Origin: Nitzschia sp. pyKryTriq1
Taxonomy: Eukaryota > Bacillariophyta > Bacillariophyceae > Bacillariales > Bacillariaceae
Assembly (NCBI GenBank): GCA_956465555.1
Contig: OY101116.1
Span: 124,001-188,000, forward strand
Reading direction: 5' to 3'
Length of the DNA: 64,000 nucleotides
Every line of letters begins with the position of its first letter. Within the stretch, counting starts at the first letter, position 1. Shown here piece after piece: positions 42,455 through 54,639 of the stretch. The notes under the pieces are model-generated. The model was given only the letters and a program-made list of their open reading frames with translations, made no database searches and had not been told where the DNA came from. The translations under genes and the position numbers were made by a program.

Positions 42455-43229
42455 GTACCACCAAAATCACTGTAGCTATATTGTTGTTGTTGTTGTTGTT
42501 GTTCTGTTATTGGCGGCAGAACAAAAGAAAAGAAAATGTTGTGATTAGACAAAGACTATCCGTCTAAGTGACGACTCTCGACTCGCTCTCCATCATTTCC
42601 ATATATTCAGATACGTATAAGCATTTGACTGTCTTGCGCATAGTAGTACCTATGCCTGGATGCCGATTGGCGATATCGTGGAATCATCGGTACGGGTACA
42701 TCACACAGTACAAGAAGTATGATACATACTGTAAACACCATCATCGCTCGGCCGGCGTGTTTCGAACCGACCGTCCGTCTGTCAGGATGTCACGCGTCAC
42801 GCGTCACGCCTATCTACACGAGCATGAATGAACATGATGTAATCGAATCGAAGCGGTCGGTCGTCCAAATAAACGAGAAAACGGAGAAGCCCAATAAAGA
42901 CAAAAGATCGCGACATGATGTCAAACATCAACGCAGGCAAAAGAAGAACCCTCTCGGAGTTGTGCGATGATGTGATGATGTTGTGATGATAGTGGTCGCA
43001 GCAGGAATGAAAAACAGGAACCGGGCGACGGTTTCCGTATGGATGTTGTGATGGATTTGCACGTGTTCCTCTCCTTGTTGGAAACAAAGACCTCACGACG
43101 CGACTTCTAAAACAGACGCAGCCGATAAACTTTCTTTTATTATCCTCACAATAATCATCAAACTAGTAGACTACTCATACTCCTCTCAACCTTTCCCAAC
43201 AAACCGCAATAACACCACAAACGTCCACA
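42455..43229. other. Divergent spacer between the RS-rich gene and aspA
   Basis: A GTT tract (42482-42502) lies near the RS-rich gene start. CGTCACGCGTCACGC (42791-42807) is a short direct repeat. No gene is seen. Confidence 0.5.
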
Positions 43230-44891
43230 ATGACAATGACTTCGCCCACGACCAAGAAAGTAGTAGCAGTAGAAGAAGAAGAAGAACTACTAGCTGATGG
43301 TGAAGAAAAGGAAGAAAGCACATGTAAGAACAATGACATTACCAGTAGTACTAGTAACAACAACATCAAGAAGAAGAGTGGTGATGTTCGTATCGAGCAC
43401 GATTTACTGGGCGACGAAGAGGTCCCAGCGGATGCCTATTATGGGATTCAAACCATGCGGGCCATGAGGAATTTCGACATTACCGGCGTTCCCATTTCCC
43501 ACTTTCCGCAACTCATTCGGGCCTTGGCCATGGTCAAAAAGGCCGCAGCGCTCGCCAATTTAGAGCTCGGTCATTTGACGCGTCCCAAGGCCAAGGCGAT
43601 TGTGGCGGCGTGCAATGAAATTATCGACAATGGAGCCTTGCTCGATCAATTCCCCGTCGATTTGATTCAGGGTGGGGCGGGGACGTCGACGAATATGAAC
43701 ATGAATGAAGTCGTGGCGAATCGCGGACTCGAACGCATGGGAAAACAAAAGGGCGAGTACCACTTTTTGCACCCCAACAATGATGTCAACATGTCCCAAT
43801 CGACCAACGACACGTACCCGACGGCAGCCCGATTGGCGATTGCCTTTAGCGACGATCCGCTGATTGAAGCCGTACAGAATCTACGAGAAGCACTCAACGC
43901 CAAAGCCGAAGAGTTCAAGGACGTTATCAAGTTGGGCCGCACGCAGCTGCAAGATGCCGTGCCCATGACGCTCGGTCAAGAATTCCATGGCTGGAGTGCC
44001 ACTCTGGGAAAGGATATTTCGCAAATGGAAGAACTTGGAAAGTTGTTTTGTTCCGTCAACTTGGGCGGTACTGCCATTGGAACGGGAATCAATACCGATC
44101 CCAAATACACTGGCATTGTCATTCAGAAACTCGCCCAAGTGACGGGGATGGAAATTCAAACATCCACCAACATGATCGAGGCAACGTCCGATATGGGAGA
44201 TTTTATGCTCTTTTCGGGTCTCTTGCGTCGTCTCGCAGTCAAACTGTCCAAGATTGCCAATGACTTGCGTCTGCTGTCCTCGGGCCCACGCGGTGGATTT
44301 TACGACATCCGCTTGCCCGCCATGCAACCCGGGTCGTCCATCATGCCGGGAAAAGTCAACCCCGTCATTCCCGAAGCCGTCAATCAAACCGCCTTTCAAG
44401 TCATTGGCAATGATCTAGCGATTACCATGGCCGCAGAAGCAGGTCAATTGCAACTCAATGCCATGGAACCTGTCATTATTTACAATCTCTTGTCCTCTCT
44501 TCGCATGTTGACCAATGCTTGCAACATGTTTACCGAAAAATGTATCAAGGGCATTGAGGCCAACGTGGAACGTTGCGAGGCATCGGTACGAGACAGTATT
44601 GGAATCGTCACGGCCTTTTCTCCCTTTTTGGGATACGAAAAGTCGTCCCAGATTGCCAAAGAGGCCCTCGCGTCGACGACGGGTGCCAGTGTCGTTGATC
44701 TCATCAAACAGCACGGATGGATGGACGATGCCAAGATTCAAAGTATTATGAAAGTGGAAAATTTGACAGGACCTAGTTCGTTGCTCAGTGAAAACCAAAT
44801 CAACAAGGGACTGCTCGATAAGGGCCATACGCATCTTCGAGATAGTACCGTCATGAATATGGATTTCTTGGATCAAATCTTTGCCAAATAA
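43230..44891 (+). CDS. aspA: Aspartate ammonia-lyase (aspartase)
   Basis: The protein has 553 residues and no intron. After an acidic Glu-rich leader of about 50 residues it follows bacterial aspartase closely: RIEHDLLGDEEVPADAYYGI, QFPVDLIQGGAGTSTNMN, the substrate-site STNDTYPTA, GRTQLQDAVPMTLGQEF, and the mobile catalytic loop GSSIMPGKVNPVIPE. Aspartase splits L-aspartate into fumarate and ammonia. The fumarase/aspartase superfamily shares these blocks; VPADAYYG and QLQDAVPMTLGQEF favour aspartase over fumarase or argininosuccinate lyase. The leader lacks a clear signal or mitochondrial presequence, so a cytosolic place is likely. It may supply fumarate or release ammonia from aspartate. 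Confidence 0.93.
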   Translation: MTMTSPTTKKVVAVEEEEELLADGEEKEESTCKNNDITSSTSNNNIKKKSGDVRIEHDLLGDEEVPADAYYGIQTMRAMRNFDITGVPISHFPQLIRALAMVKKAAALANLELGHLTRPKAKAIVAACNEIIDNGALLDQFPVDLIQGGAGTSTNMNMNEVVANRGLERMGKQKGEYHFLHPNNDVNMSQSTNDTYPTAARLAIAFSDDPLIEAVQNLREALNAKAEEFKDVIKLGRTQLQDAVPMTLGQEFHGWSATLGKDISQMEELGKLFCSVNLGGTAIGTGINTDPKYTGIVIQKLAQVTGMEIQTSTNMIEATSDMGDFMLFSGLLRRLAVKLSKIANDLRLLSSGPRGGFYDIRLPAMQPGSSIMPGKVNPVIPEAVNQTAFQVIGNDLAITMAAEAGQLQLNAMEPVIIYNLLSSLRMLTNACNMFTEKCIKGIEANVERCEASVRDSIGIVTAFSPFLGYEKSSQIAKEALASTTGASVVDLIKQHGWMDDAKIQSIMKVENLTGPSSLLSENQINKGLLDKGHTHLRDSTVMNMDFLDQIFAK

Positions 44892-45259
44892 ATAACATGA
44901 TATGATATGATATGTAATATACAAGTGGGGGATGAAATGACAACACAACCCAAAACAGAGAGCTACGCCAATCCTCAAGGAGAAGCAGCACCTGACAACA
45001 ACGAGGGACATCAGACAGCATACACGATCCACTGCATGTATGCGTGCATGCATGCACAGCAGCAGCAATAACATAAATTATAGAGACCTCTAGCAAGAAC
45101 AACAACTTCTACTATACTAGTAGGCTGGAACTATAAGAGTATCGTCTCGATTTTGATTTTTCGTTATTAGTAGCAGGTCAAGACTATTAGTATATTGCAG
45201 CACCGATCTTCTTCTTTTATGAAAATACAGACCTATTATACTACCGTAGCAATATATAC
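44892..45259. other. Convergent spacer
   Basis: GATAT repeats directly after aspA (44898-44914) and a TGCATGCATGCA stretch near 45044-45056. Nothing else is recognised. Confidence 0.45.
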
Positions 45260-46024
45260 TTATGCGGCAGCAATAATAACAACCTCAGATCCATTACCGT
45301 TTTCAACATCGAGGGCACCAGCTGGTTGTTTTTCAGGATCTTCGTCGGGATCCTTTGTCGTGTTACTAGTTTTCGTCGTCCCAAGGTTATCATTGGCTTC
45401 GTCTACTACTGATGACGTTTGCTGTGGCGGAGCACTACTACCGGTACCACCAGTATCCTCGGTAGCATTATTATTTGCTTCTCCTCCTCCACCACCACCA
45501 CCTTCTCCTCCACCATTCGCTGATACAAGTTTGTCGTATCGCTTCAAGGCAAATTGCAACATGAGTGCGCCTGATACCAGCCATAGGAGGGAATCCACAA
45601 TCAGTACAATCCCGTACGGCTTCCAAGAACTCGTCGTGTGCTCCAAACTTCTTCTTCTTCTTCTTCTTCGAATTAGTAGCAGCCCTAGTAGTCCTCGTTC
45701 TCTTTCACGACAGTAGTAGCAGTATTCCTCATACGGATAGAGAAAGACATCCAGTCCTACCGCCATACAGGCAATCGATGTCAGAATCATGAAAACACCC
45801 ATGGCTATAAAGTATCTCTTTCCGCCGCCTTGACCACAACAACTTCTGCAGCAGCAAAAGTGCATCAACAAAATCGATGCCACTACGCCCAAAGCTAGAA
45901 GAAACAATGCCAGGTTGACTTCATAGGTAAGGATTAACACATAAACGGAACCCCAAAACAGCAATATGAGTGCGAAAATCGACAAGACGACCGCCGAGCT
46001 CAATACGCGGTCCTTATTCTTCAT
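45260..46024 (-). CDS. Four-transmembrane protein, unknown
   Basis: The protein has 254 residues with four hydrophobic spans (about 9-32, 36-55, 71-93 and 137-160). The second span ends in a Cys cluster (CCCRSCCG) that could be palmitoylated. A loop of seven Arg lies between spans 3 and 4. The cytosolic tail is Gly/Asp-rich and low in complexity. The layout is tetraspan- or MARVEL-like, but the diagnostic residues are absent, so no family is assigned. Confidence 0.65.
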   Translation of the reverse strand: MKNKDRVLSSAVVLSIFALILLFWGSVYVLILTYEVNLALFLLALGVVASILLMHFCCCRSCCGQGGGKRYFIAMGVFMILTSIACMAVGLDVFLYPYEEYCYYCRERERGLLGLLLIRRRRRRRSLEHTTSSWKPYGIVLIVDSLLWLVSGALMLQFALKRYDKLVSANGGGEGGGGGGGEANNNATEDTGGTGSSAPPQQTSSVVDEANDNLGTTKTSNTTKDPDEDPEKQPAGALDVENGNGSEVVIIAAA

Positions 46025-46893
46025 GCTAATACTGCTTCTTGCTGGCCTGATGATGGAATAACGATAATATTATGAAAGAACGCATCATATAGCACTCGCG
46101 GGTGAGTTGTTATATTATTGCATCAGCATATATTATATCATATCATGCGATATTATGCTGCTGCAGCAGCGCAGCAGGGTATGGTGGACATCACATAATA
46201 GCAGACCAGCAATGATGCATGACGACTTACACATCATTATTCCTATTACAGGTACGTGTAGCAGGCAAAAGTCGATGTTGATTTGCCACTGACATGATGA
46301 TGATGATGATGATGATCAATAAGGATTATGATGAATATGAATGAAAGGATAACCCAGTATGCGATAGTAATTTACGATATAGCGATGTACTACTACTATA
46401 GTACAAAAGATATAAAATACTTATTTTCGGGATGCGAATACTCGTAGCGACTACTACTACCGGTACGTACATACTGTACTAGTCTATTTCTAATACAAAA
46501 TGCGAAACCGAAGCCAAAAGGGGTGGAGCAGCACATAGTGAGCAGGCGGAGAAAACGATTGGTGCGTTTGATAGGCGAGACCCGGGGGAAGGGCTAAATA
46601 AGGAGGGATTTCATATCGAGCGACATGCACTGACTTTTTCATTATTTTTATTTTCGGCGGCTCCCTGGCACTGGGCAGTCGTACCCGCAATAACCTTGTC
46701 TCTACTACTACGGGTAGTAGCTCTACTACTACTACTAGAGCTAGTAGTACAGTAGTAGTACTACTAGCTACTGGTAGTAGTAGGTACATACTTTGCTCTC
46801 TACTTGGCTCCAGCCAGTAGTTGTCCAGTTTGCTCTGGTATAGCTACTACTCTAGCATAGAATATGATGACGAATACTAGTAGAGGAGTTCCG
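46025..46893. other. Spacer with TAG/CTA tracts
   Basis: ATGATG tracts (46294-46314) and long TAG/CTA palindromic tracts (46700-46780). The frames across the tracts give Leu/Val runs and are not taken as genes. Confidence 0.5.
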
Positions 46894-48978
46894 CTAAATA
46901 CTAGTACAATCTCCAAGAACCCTGTGGGTGCTCTTTTTCATTCGATGCCGCGTCGTACGAAAACAAGTGGCGACTTTGTTGCGGGCAATGGTGTCGGATA
47001 CTTCTACCCAGCCGGACCCTTCTTCTTTCAAAAATCGACCGTGATGACGCTTCTTGACTATTTGAACCAGTGAATCGGCAATGTCAGTCTTTTCTGCTCG
47101 GGAGGCAGATTCGTAAAGCGACTGATGACTGTCAACAAAGGCCCGGAATCGAATGTTTCCCTAGTAGAAGGAATGCAAAGTGTGAGTAATGGCACTTGTG
47201 GTTTGTTGAAATCGCTTTGGCTGGCAAAGCAAGCGAGGCGAGGAGTCATATTTCGTACCACATGGTCTTGGGACAAACGGCCGCGCCCCAGCAATATATC
47301 GCAGTTGCTCGGCGTTGCTACAAAAGCACAAGAAGTGGATGGCGGAGCTTCTGTCGTAGGACTAGAAGAAGAAACAATAGGGCGATGCCTTGATGAGTTC
47401 GGCCGCGATCCAACGGTCGTCGAATCCGTAGAACGACCGGGGGGTCTCTGCTGCAAAGTCATCATCATGTTATATGGTAAAACGCCGTCTGAGCTGTCGT
47501 TGCTTGTTGGTGCTCCCTGCCCACCACCAGCACGGCCTTGCTGCTGTTCTTCCTCGCCCACTGTCATCGCGGCAAAACCTTGCTGGCTCGTGCCCTGCTG
47601 GACAGCACACTGCTGACGTTCTTCCAAACGACGTTGCGCCCAGTTCAAATTATGATGTTCTACAATGACTCTTCCATCATCCGATATTGGAATAACAAAG
47701 GAAGGTATTCCGTAGGCTTTGAGCTTATTTTTCAATTCCAGCGCAGTACCTGGTCATCGTTTTTAGCCCCAGCAAGTGAATACATTGAAACGTGGTGAGT
47801 ATTGTTGTGTAGTTGCCTTTTGCAGGAGGCCAATCGACACGCCGAATAAGCGCAGGCCCCCTCTCCTCCAAACTTACCGAAATGAGATTTCAGTCGTAAT
47901 CGCATCAAGGATCCTACGGCATAGATCAACAGTGCTACTACGGAGCCGTGAACAAAATTGCGTTCCCCTGCCGGAATACAAATGTGGGTAGCCGATATTC
48001 GCACTGGCAACGCCGCAAACAACCTCCCAAGCTCCCAAGTCACCGTACGATCCATGCCAAACTCTTGGTTCGCCATCCAAATGATTGAAACTCGTCCCTT
48101 GAGTTGTGTCTCTTCGTCCTGAATCTTTACCATGTTGGCATAAAATACTCGCCGTTTCTGTTTGATCAAGGAATCCAAGGATAGAAGGGGGAGGGGCATA
48201 ATATAAGATACCTTTACTCCAAGCACGCAGTTCGGAAAGAAATATTTCTTGTTCATACCTTTTGAAGAAGAGTCCAATCCGGAGTCGGAATCAAAATGGT
48301 CACAAGCCTTCCAGCCATGTCCCGAAGAGGTAGCTCCTGAATAAAGTCACTATACAAAACCTCCAGAGTCCCTGGATCCAAGTCATCTTGAGTAATTTCA
48401 CGGCAAAGCAAATCCTGGCCAAACAGATCCAGCTTGAATTCAAAATGTTTCGTGAAACGGAGTGCTGCCTTGCAGGGATCCCAATAGTCGGCCCTAAGAA
48501 ACATTACGCGAAGGCGTTCGTTCTGAACGTAGGAAGCATCGATGCGACATGCCAGATCGTAGGCGCCTTTTTGGCTCGGCGGTATCATATGAGAGGACTC
48601 CAGAGCCTCTTGAAATTCAATCAGCCGTTGTGCTCGCATTTCGGGTGATGGCTCATCGGAACGCTGGTCAGCAATGGCATGCAAATCCTCGAGCGCCTTC
48701 GCCCGTTCTGTTAAAGACAGCCTGGTCATCTCTGCTGCCACCAACTGATCGACGTCATCGAGCGACAGGCTTTCAATGTCGGGAGGTGGAGGGATCGGGT
48801 TACCGCATATAGGTGACCTATCATGTAGATCAAGAGCACGACCCTTCTCGTGGCTTTCATTTGAAAATAAGGAAGAACAATAACTGCTATCGTCGGCCAT
48901 ATCATCAGACTCAACAGGTATTGTTGCTTTGGAGGTCCTTTGCTCCCCCATCATAGGAAAGAATTGCGCCGGTGGCAT
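46894..48978 (-). CDS. DUF6824 protein with N-terminal CRAL-TRIO-like region
   Basis: Four exons, 48978-48259, 48157-47878, 47749-47259 and 47160-46894, give 585 residues; the introns (101, 128 and 98 bp) are GT-AG and in phase. The last splice joins ILLGRGRLSQDHV to GNIRFRAFVDSHQSLYESA, restoring the LGRG...H.GN...FR...Y..A core of DUF6824. That domain continues with GRFLKEEGSGWVEVSD and ends in a basic tail. The N-terminal half (LRVMFLRADYWDPCKAALRF; FKLDLFGQDLL) resembles the start of SEC14/CRAL-TRIO lipid-binding proteins. That match is inference. DUF6824 proteins are numerous in diatoms and may act in gene regulation; nothing here settles it. A Gln/Ser-rich linker joins the halves. Reading through the last intron gives a false C-terminus. 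Confidence 0.82.
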
Positions 48979-49565
48979 GGCTCCCTCTTGGGCTTTTATG
49001 AATGAAACAAAAGCATGAATATTTCGTGCTCTTATTTCTTCTTCTTGCGCTAATACAGAACTGCTCTACCGGTACGTGATGTACTCTGTACTGTTCTTCG
49101 TAGGAAAAGAGCGTGCATGCGAAGAGTTATTGGCACTACACGTGTATTATGCGACTTTTATTTTGGCTGGAAGAATGGTGCGGGTCGGTGTCGTCTACTA
49201 ACTCCTTCTTCATTCGCACACGCGCTCTGCAATTAAGTATCATCGGCGCAGGATGCAGAAAACGCGACTGTATAATGTTTTATTAAACAACAAAAACATC
49301 ATCAGGCCGAAAATGCAATAATAATAATTATTCTCCCGCGACCACCATATGCTACATTTGATTGTCTGTTGAATGGATTTTGATATGTATAAATGCTACA
49401 TATGAATCGAGAAAGTCCGTCGGCGCCGCCCGCGCGCATCTCGAACTGCTAGCTGTCCGTTTGTCTACTACTACTAGAGTCTGTCCATCTACTGTCACTG
49501 CATATCAGGGGCTGATTAGCCCCTGCTGCATATATCCTTTATCCTCTGCTAGTATAATAGATCTA
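48979..49565. other. Spacer
   Basis: No gene is seen. An imperfect hairpin GGGGCTGATTAGCCCC lies at 49508-49523. Confidence 0.45.
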
Positions 49566-51318
49566 TTAGCAGGACGTAATAGAAGTATCCTCCATCGAGG
49601 AGTCGTCCGATGATTCAGTGTACATCTGGTGGCTGCCGCTGCTACTATGGCCACCATTGCAGTATTCTTCTTGAGGCGTCGAGACTGTTTCATTGTCCGT
49701 AGTGGCGGGGGTATCATCCTCGTCGTGCTGCTGGTGCTGGTGCTGGTGCTCCTGGTGCTGCTGGTATCTGCGTTGATGATTATTCATATTTCTGGTCCGG
49801 GGTGTTTCTGTCATGATTGCCAATCGGGCACCACTGAAATGTGGATTGTCTCGTGAAGCGAGTAGCATGTCACGACGGGCCTGCTCCAATTCCTTGTGGA
49901 TTTGTTCCGTGATTTTGTCCGTAGGGTCTTCGGTGCACCCATGCAGCACTTGATCCATGTGATCAAAATCATATCGCAACCCTTTTCGTGGATTGCTCCA
50001 GTTTCGACTGTTGAACACCCCCACCTGGTAAAAGAAGGGAGTCATGGTAACAATGGACCAGGCCGCGATGGCCGCCAATCCCATGAGTTGAATGCCCATC
50101 AACTCAAATCCTCCTCCCCGAAAGAGGCCGTTTTCTACGGTACCGGCAATTCCTGGTAAGGAAGCGTCCGCAAAGAGAGCCACTGCAAAGGTTCCCCAAA
50201 AGCCACCTGCGGCATGTACTCCCAGGGCACCCACGGGATCGTCCAACTTCCACCACTTTTTGACTGCAATTTCATTGCTCCAGCAGGCAATGAGTGCTCC
50301 AATCGCACCAATAAAGAGCGAATCGTACGTATGGACACACGCACAAGTGGGGGAAGACGCCACGAGTGCTCCTAATATGCCATTGACAATGTCGGGAGGA
50401 CGGAAATATCGTCCCTTGGTATGATATTTGGAGAAAAACATGGAAGCAATGCCACCTCCTGCCGAAGCATTGATCGTATTGACGCCGGCCCGCGCGGCCA
50501 CCAACCACTTGTCATCGGTAATGCCAAAGGTGGATCCACAATTGAATCCAATCCATCCCCACCAAAGCATAAAGAGACCAAATAGCATGGAGGTAGGTGA
50601 AGACTCTTCAAAGTCGGAATCGGGCCTTGATCCATCAAACCGACCTCGTCTTGGACCGACAAACAAAATGGCGACCAATCCATTCATGGCACCATGAAAT
50701 GAACCGCCGATCCACCGGCAAAGTCAAAATAGCCCCTGGCGGCGAGCCATCCATCGTCGGCCCACACCCAATGGGCCACGAACGAATACACCACGACGGC
50801 ATAAAACGCAAAGGCACAGTAGACTTCAAACTTCATTCGCATGGCGATGCAGCCACTCACAATCGTCGCGGAAGTTGCCGCAAAGGATAGTTGAAATAGG
50901 TACCGCGAAAGAGAATTCCCGATTCAATCCCTTTTTCGTGCACTCCATCGGGGAAGAAATCGCCCAATCCCATAAAGGGCGTGGAGGGTTGTCCGTACGC
51001 AATTCCGTAGCCGACCATGTAAAAGGCCAACGCTCCAAACAAAATATCGGCCACATTTTTCAGCATGGTATTGACTTCATTTCCCGCCGTGGAGGATCCA
51101 ATTTCCAGCAAACCAAATCCCGATTGCATGGTCAAAATCACAAAGCTCGACGTCAAAATCCATGTCGCGTCATCCTTCCACTGCTCATTGGCTTGGTCTG
51201 TATTGAGAATGTCTTCGAGCAGCGGACACGCCTGAGTCAAGACTTCACAGGTTGCCATCTCTGCCGCATGTGTAGTAGCGTTACTAAGGTCGTGATCGAA
51301 CAAGAATTCGCTTGGCAT
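49566..51318 (-). CDS. Ammonium transporter (AMT), frame broken twice in this sequence
   Basis: Three overlapping frames make up one AMT of about 584 residues: 51318 to about 50912, then to about 50684, then to 49566. In order they carry the start (WILTSSFVILTMQSGFGLLEIG), the RYLFQLSFAATSATIVSG block, GYFDFAGGSAVH with the pore His, NGLVAILFVGPRRGRF, MLWWGWIGFNCGS, and LGVHAAGGFWG with the second pore His. AMT proteins move ammonium across membranes through 11 spans. Each break is repaired by adding one base: a T in the run near 50912-50914 and a G near 50684-50685. Both are in short homopolymers, which suggests sequencing error; a young pseudogene is the alternative. The cytosolic tail is His/Gln-rich. 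Confidence 0.85.
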
Positions 51319-52071
51319 TTATTCTTTATGTATTTGTACTGGTGGTGGCAGTCTCAACAACAAACAACTCAATGCAATAGATGATGATGATGGTGATGAT
51401 GATGATGATGATGACGAGATAGTATATTGTGAATGTTGATGCCAATGGATGGAAAGAATAAAAGCACCGCGATATTTTTACGCAGGTACTGGTATTGTGC
51501 CCCAATAGTTCAACGTGTGATGTAGTTTAGATACTCGCAATCAATTCTTCAAGCGGACATACAGCGCGGTGTTTATGGTCGATGCGAGAAAGTTCTGCCT
51601 CCCTTGTCCCGCCTTTTGAGTATTACGCGTATTTTATGCGATAGGGCCTGATTTTGGAGTCATCATCCATCATCATCATCAATTGAAACTTGAAGTTTTT
51701 CAGTACGATACGTACCGGTACAGATGATGACAGATGACACCTTTATTATTATTATTATTTCTTCGCCTGAGCCGGCTGTCTTATTTGCGCCTTGCCTGCA
51801 TGCTGAATAAATAATAATGACTGTAGGACATGAAGACCTGACGTCATTCGGTCATTATTCGCTCGCTCGTTTCTCGTTTCCCAAAAATAATAAAGATCCT
51901 CTCATTCCGATGACGAACGTCATATTCGAAACGACGATGATGGATCCTCCTGCATCCTGCGCTCCACCTCAAGAGAAAGCCGAAGGTTAGAGATGACGAC
52001 GACGACGACGACGACGGGGTTATTCTAATATTGCTGTACAATTCAATCCAAACACACATCAATCACTGACT
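51319..52071. other. Divergent spacer between AMT and NDH2
   Basis: ATGATG tracts (51380-51412), an ATT tract (51743-51758) and a GAC tract (51992-52015). No gene is seen; it probably holds both promoters. Confidence 0.5.
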
Positions 52072-54639
52072 GTGGACAGACAGCACACATACAGGGAAGA
52101 GGAGCAGCAAATAATAATAATGCTACTGGCACGTGTACAACTACGAGAAAGAACACTGCTCCTCCTCCGACTGAAGACGACGAGGGTTATTTCTATTCTG
52201 CTTTTGTGTCTTGGGTGTTTGGTGCTATCGGAAGGTTTGTACTTATATCCGGCGTCGACAACGACGACGACGCCAAGATTGCCATCACGGAGGGGCCCTT
52301 CTACTACTAGCAAACTATTGTACGAAAGAAGAAATCCTCCCAGCTGGTCGGGTGGTAGCAGCTATCTGGAAAGTTTAGACGACGACGACGACGACGACGA
52401 CGAGGACGACGAGGACGACGAGGACGACGAGGACGATGATACAGATAAAAGAACGTCATCCACGACCTACGACTATGACTATGACTGGCAGTTGCGGGAG
52501 GATGAAGATGGGTTTCTGAGATTTATTTCTCAATCTGCTGCTGCTGGCACCAACCCCGCCGGCATGATGACAACGATGATGCCCGACAATATTTCTTTGA
52601 TGCTTCAAAGCAGCAGCAACAACAACAACAATAACAACAGTAATAACCAACCCCCTCCTCAATCAATATTATCCGAAGAGGATCGTTTTTTGCAAATGGT
52701 TTCGACCGAAGTCCAAGTCAAGAAGTTATTGAATCAAAATCCCTACGCCTTGCCCGATATTCGATTTGATGTGCTCTTTCAACGCTTCTTGGACAATTTA
52801 GAAGATGCGACTCAAAAGAACAATGGAAAAGTCAAGGGACAGTCCAAACTACGACGAGAATGGGCACCCCAGGAGGAACGGCCAACCGTGGTCGTTCTAG
52901 GAACGGGCTGGGCGGCGCATGGCTTTGTCAAATTGGCCAGTACTTATGATCTTCGAATTGTGGTCGTTTCTCCGATCAATCATTTTGTACGTATTTGTCT
53001 TGTTCGCCAATGACTTTCACTTTTTCCATGCAGACGTATCTTAACCATCTCTCCCTATCCTTGCCTGCACTGCTGCTGCTGTTGCTGCTGCTGCTATTCT
53101 TTTGATTGATCTTTTCCTCACTGCTACTCTATAACAATATACAAACTATAGATTTTCACACCCATGTTGGCATCGGCAGCCGTCGGGACGATTGAATACC
53201 GGTCCATGACGGAACCCATTCGAGTGACCAATCCGTTTTTAGATAATTTTGTCGAAGGGCGTGCCATTGGAGTCAATGTCGAGGAACGAACGTTACGAGT
53301 ACGGTTGAGGTCCATGGATACCATTACCCGAACGGCCAAATTTCGTGGAACGGCCGCACAAGCGCCCTGTCGATTAGAACCTGAAGAACAACAAGAACAA
53401 CAAGAACAAGAACAGCAGTCGCAGGAGGGCACGACGGTAAATGGCATCAATAGTGGCAATAACGACGTGATTGAGCTGACGTATGATTATTTGGTCTGTG
53501 CGGTTGGAACCAGTGTCCGAAGCGGTATGGTCCCCGGAGCCAAAGAGTATTGCTTCAATCTGAAAACCAGTCAAGACTCGAAACGATTGCGAACGGCCAT
53601 TGGAGAAGCCTTGGAATATGCCAGTCGACCAGATGTGAAAGAATCGTATTATCCACCCGAGAATTGGGAATTACAGGAACAGGCAAGGCAAGAACGAAAA
53701 CGACGACTCCGGTTTGCCGTCGTGGGCGGAGGACCTACAGGTGTGGAATTGGCGGGCGAGCTCTCCGACTTTTTTCGCCAAATTTGCCGAAAACCGGACG
53801 GAGCCTATCAACATCTGGCCGATGATATTTCAGTAGTACTGATACATGGAGGAAGTGAGCTGTTACCGCAAATGGACGGTGACTTACGACAACGTGCTCT
53901 GGAAGCCTTGCAAGCCCAAGGAGTGGAAATCCGCTTGAACACTCGGCTCGAAGAAGTCGGACAAGACTTTGTCAAGATCCAGGAAAAAGGAACAAGCGAT
54001 CATCAAGACACAACCATTCCTGTCGGCTTGACCGTTTGGGCGGCTGGAAATGCCCCGGTACCCTTTGTCGAGGAACTACTTTCTCAACTACCTGAAAGCG
54101 CCCGAGGATCGGCAGGTAGAATCAATATAGATCCCTGGCTACGATGCCCCACACCATCACCCGAAACGTTTGGATCGATCCTGGTTCTGGGGGACGTGGC
54201 TTGCCTAGAAGGAGCTGGAAAGTATGATGAACCGGCGCCCTTGCCGCAAACGGCTCAAGTGGCTGGTCAACAGGGTGCTTTTGCGGCCCGAATGTTGAAT
54301 CGAGGCTACGACCTCCAGCAGACTCCACCCCAGCTGAAACAAAAACCGGACAACAAGTTGTTCTCTCTTTTGAGGATTTGGTTGCTGGCTCGTGGCTTGG
54401 ACGTGGCACCCGAATTTACGTTTTTGAATCTAGGATTATTGGCATATGTGGGAGGGGGCGAGGCTTTGAATCAAGTCACGGTGGGCGACGTCCCACTCTT
54501 CAACTACTCCGGCAAGATCGCATTTGCACTGTGGCGGTCCGTCTACTTGTCGAAACAGGCTGCGACGCGCAACCAAGCTCTCATAGCCTTTGACTGGCTT
54601 CGGACCGAACTCTTTGGCCGAGATATTACACGACTATAG
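52072..54639 (+). CDS. Type II NAD(P)H dehydrogenase (NDH2)
   Basis: Exons 52072-52986 and 53152-54639, with a 165-bp intron (GTACGT...ATAG), give 800 residues; joining gives [20 protein letters not shown], the usual NDH2 block. An alternative start at 52120 puts a hydrophobic signal-like segment first. An Asp/Glu tract and an Asn run precede the enzyme. The FAD site is [16 protein letters not shown], the NAD(P)H site is [21 protein letters not shown], and the second FAD contact is ILVLGDVA. The C-terminal block ([20 protein letters not shown]) is membrane-associating in this family. These enzymes pass electrons from NAD(P)H to quinone without pumping protons. Location may be mitochondrial or plastid; the leader does not decide. 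At 800 residues it is much longer than the usual 450-600. Confidence 0.92.

Noticed and set aside
46490-46789. Leu/Val-rich frame in the spacer
   Set aside because: It translates a TAG/CTA microsatellite; the hydrophobic look comes from the repeat.
47058-47258. C-terminus obtained by reading through the last intron of the DUF6824 gene
   Set aside because: It breaks the domain just before the conserved GN; splicing GTACGA...CTAG restores it.
50857-51318. Two independent short AMT genes
   Set aside because: The halves and the middle frame make up one AMT; each break needs only one base.
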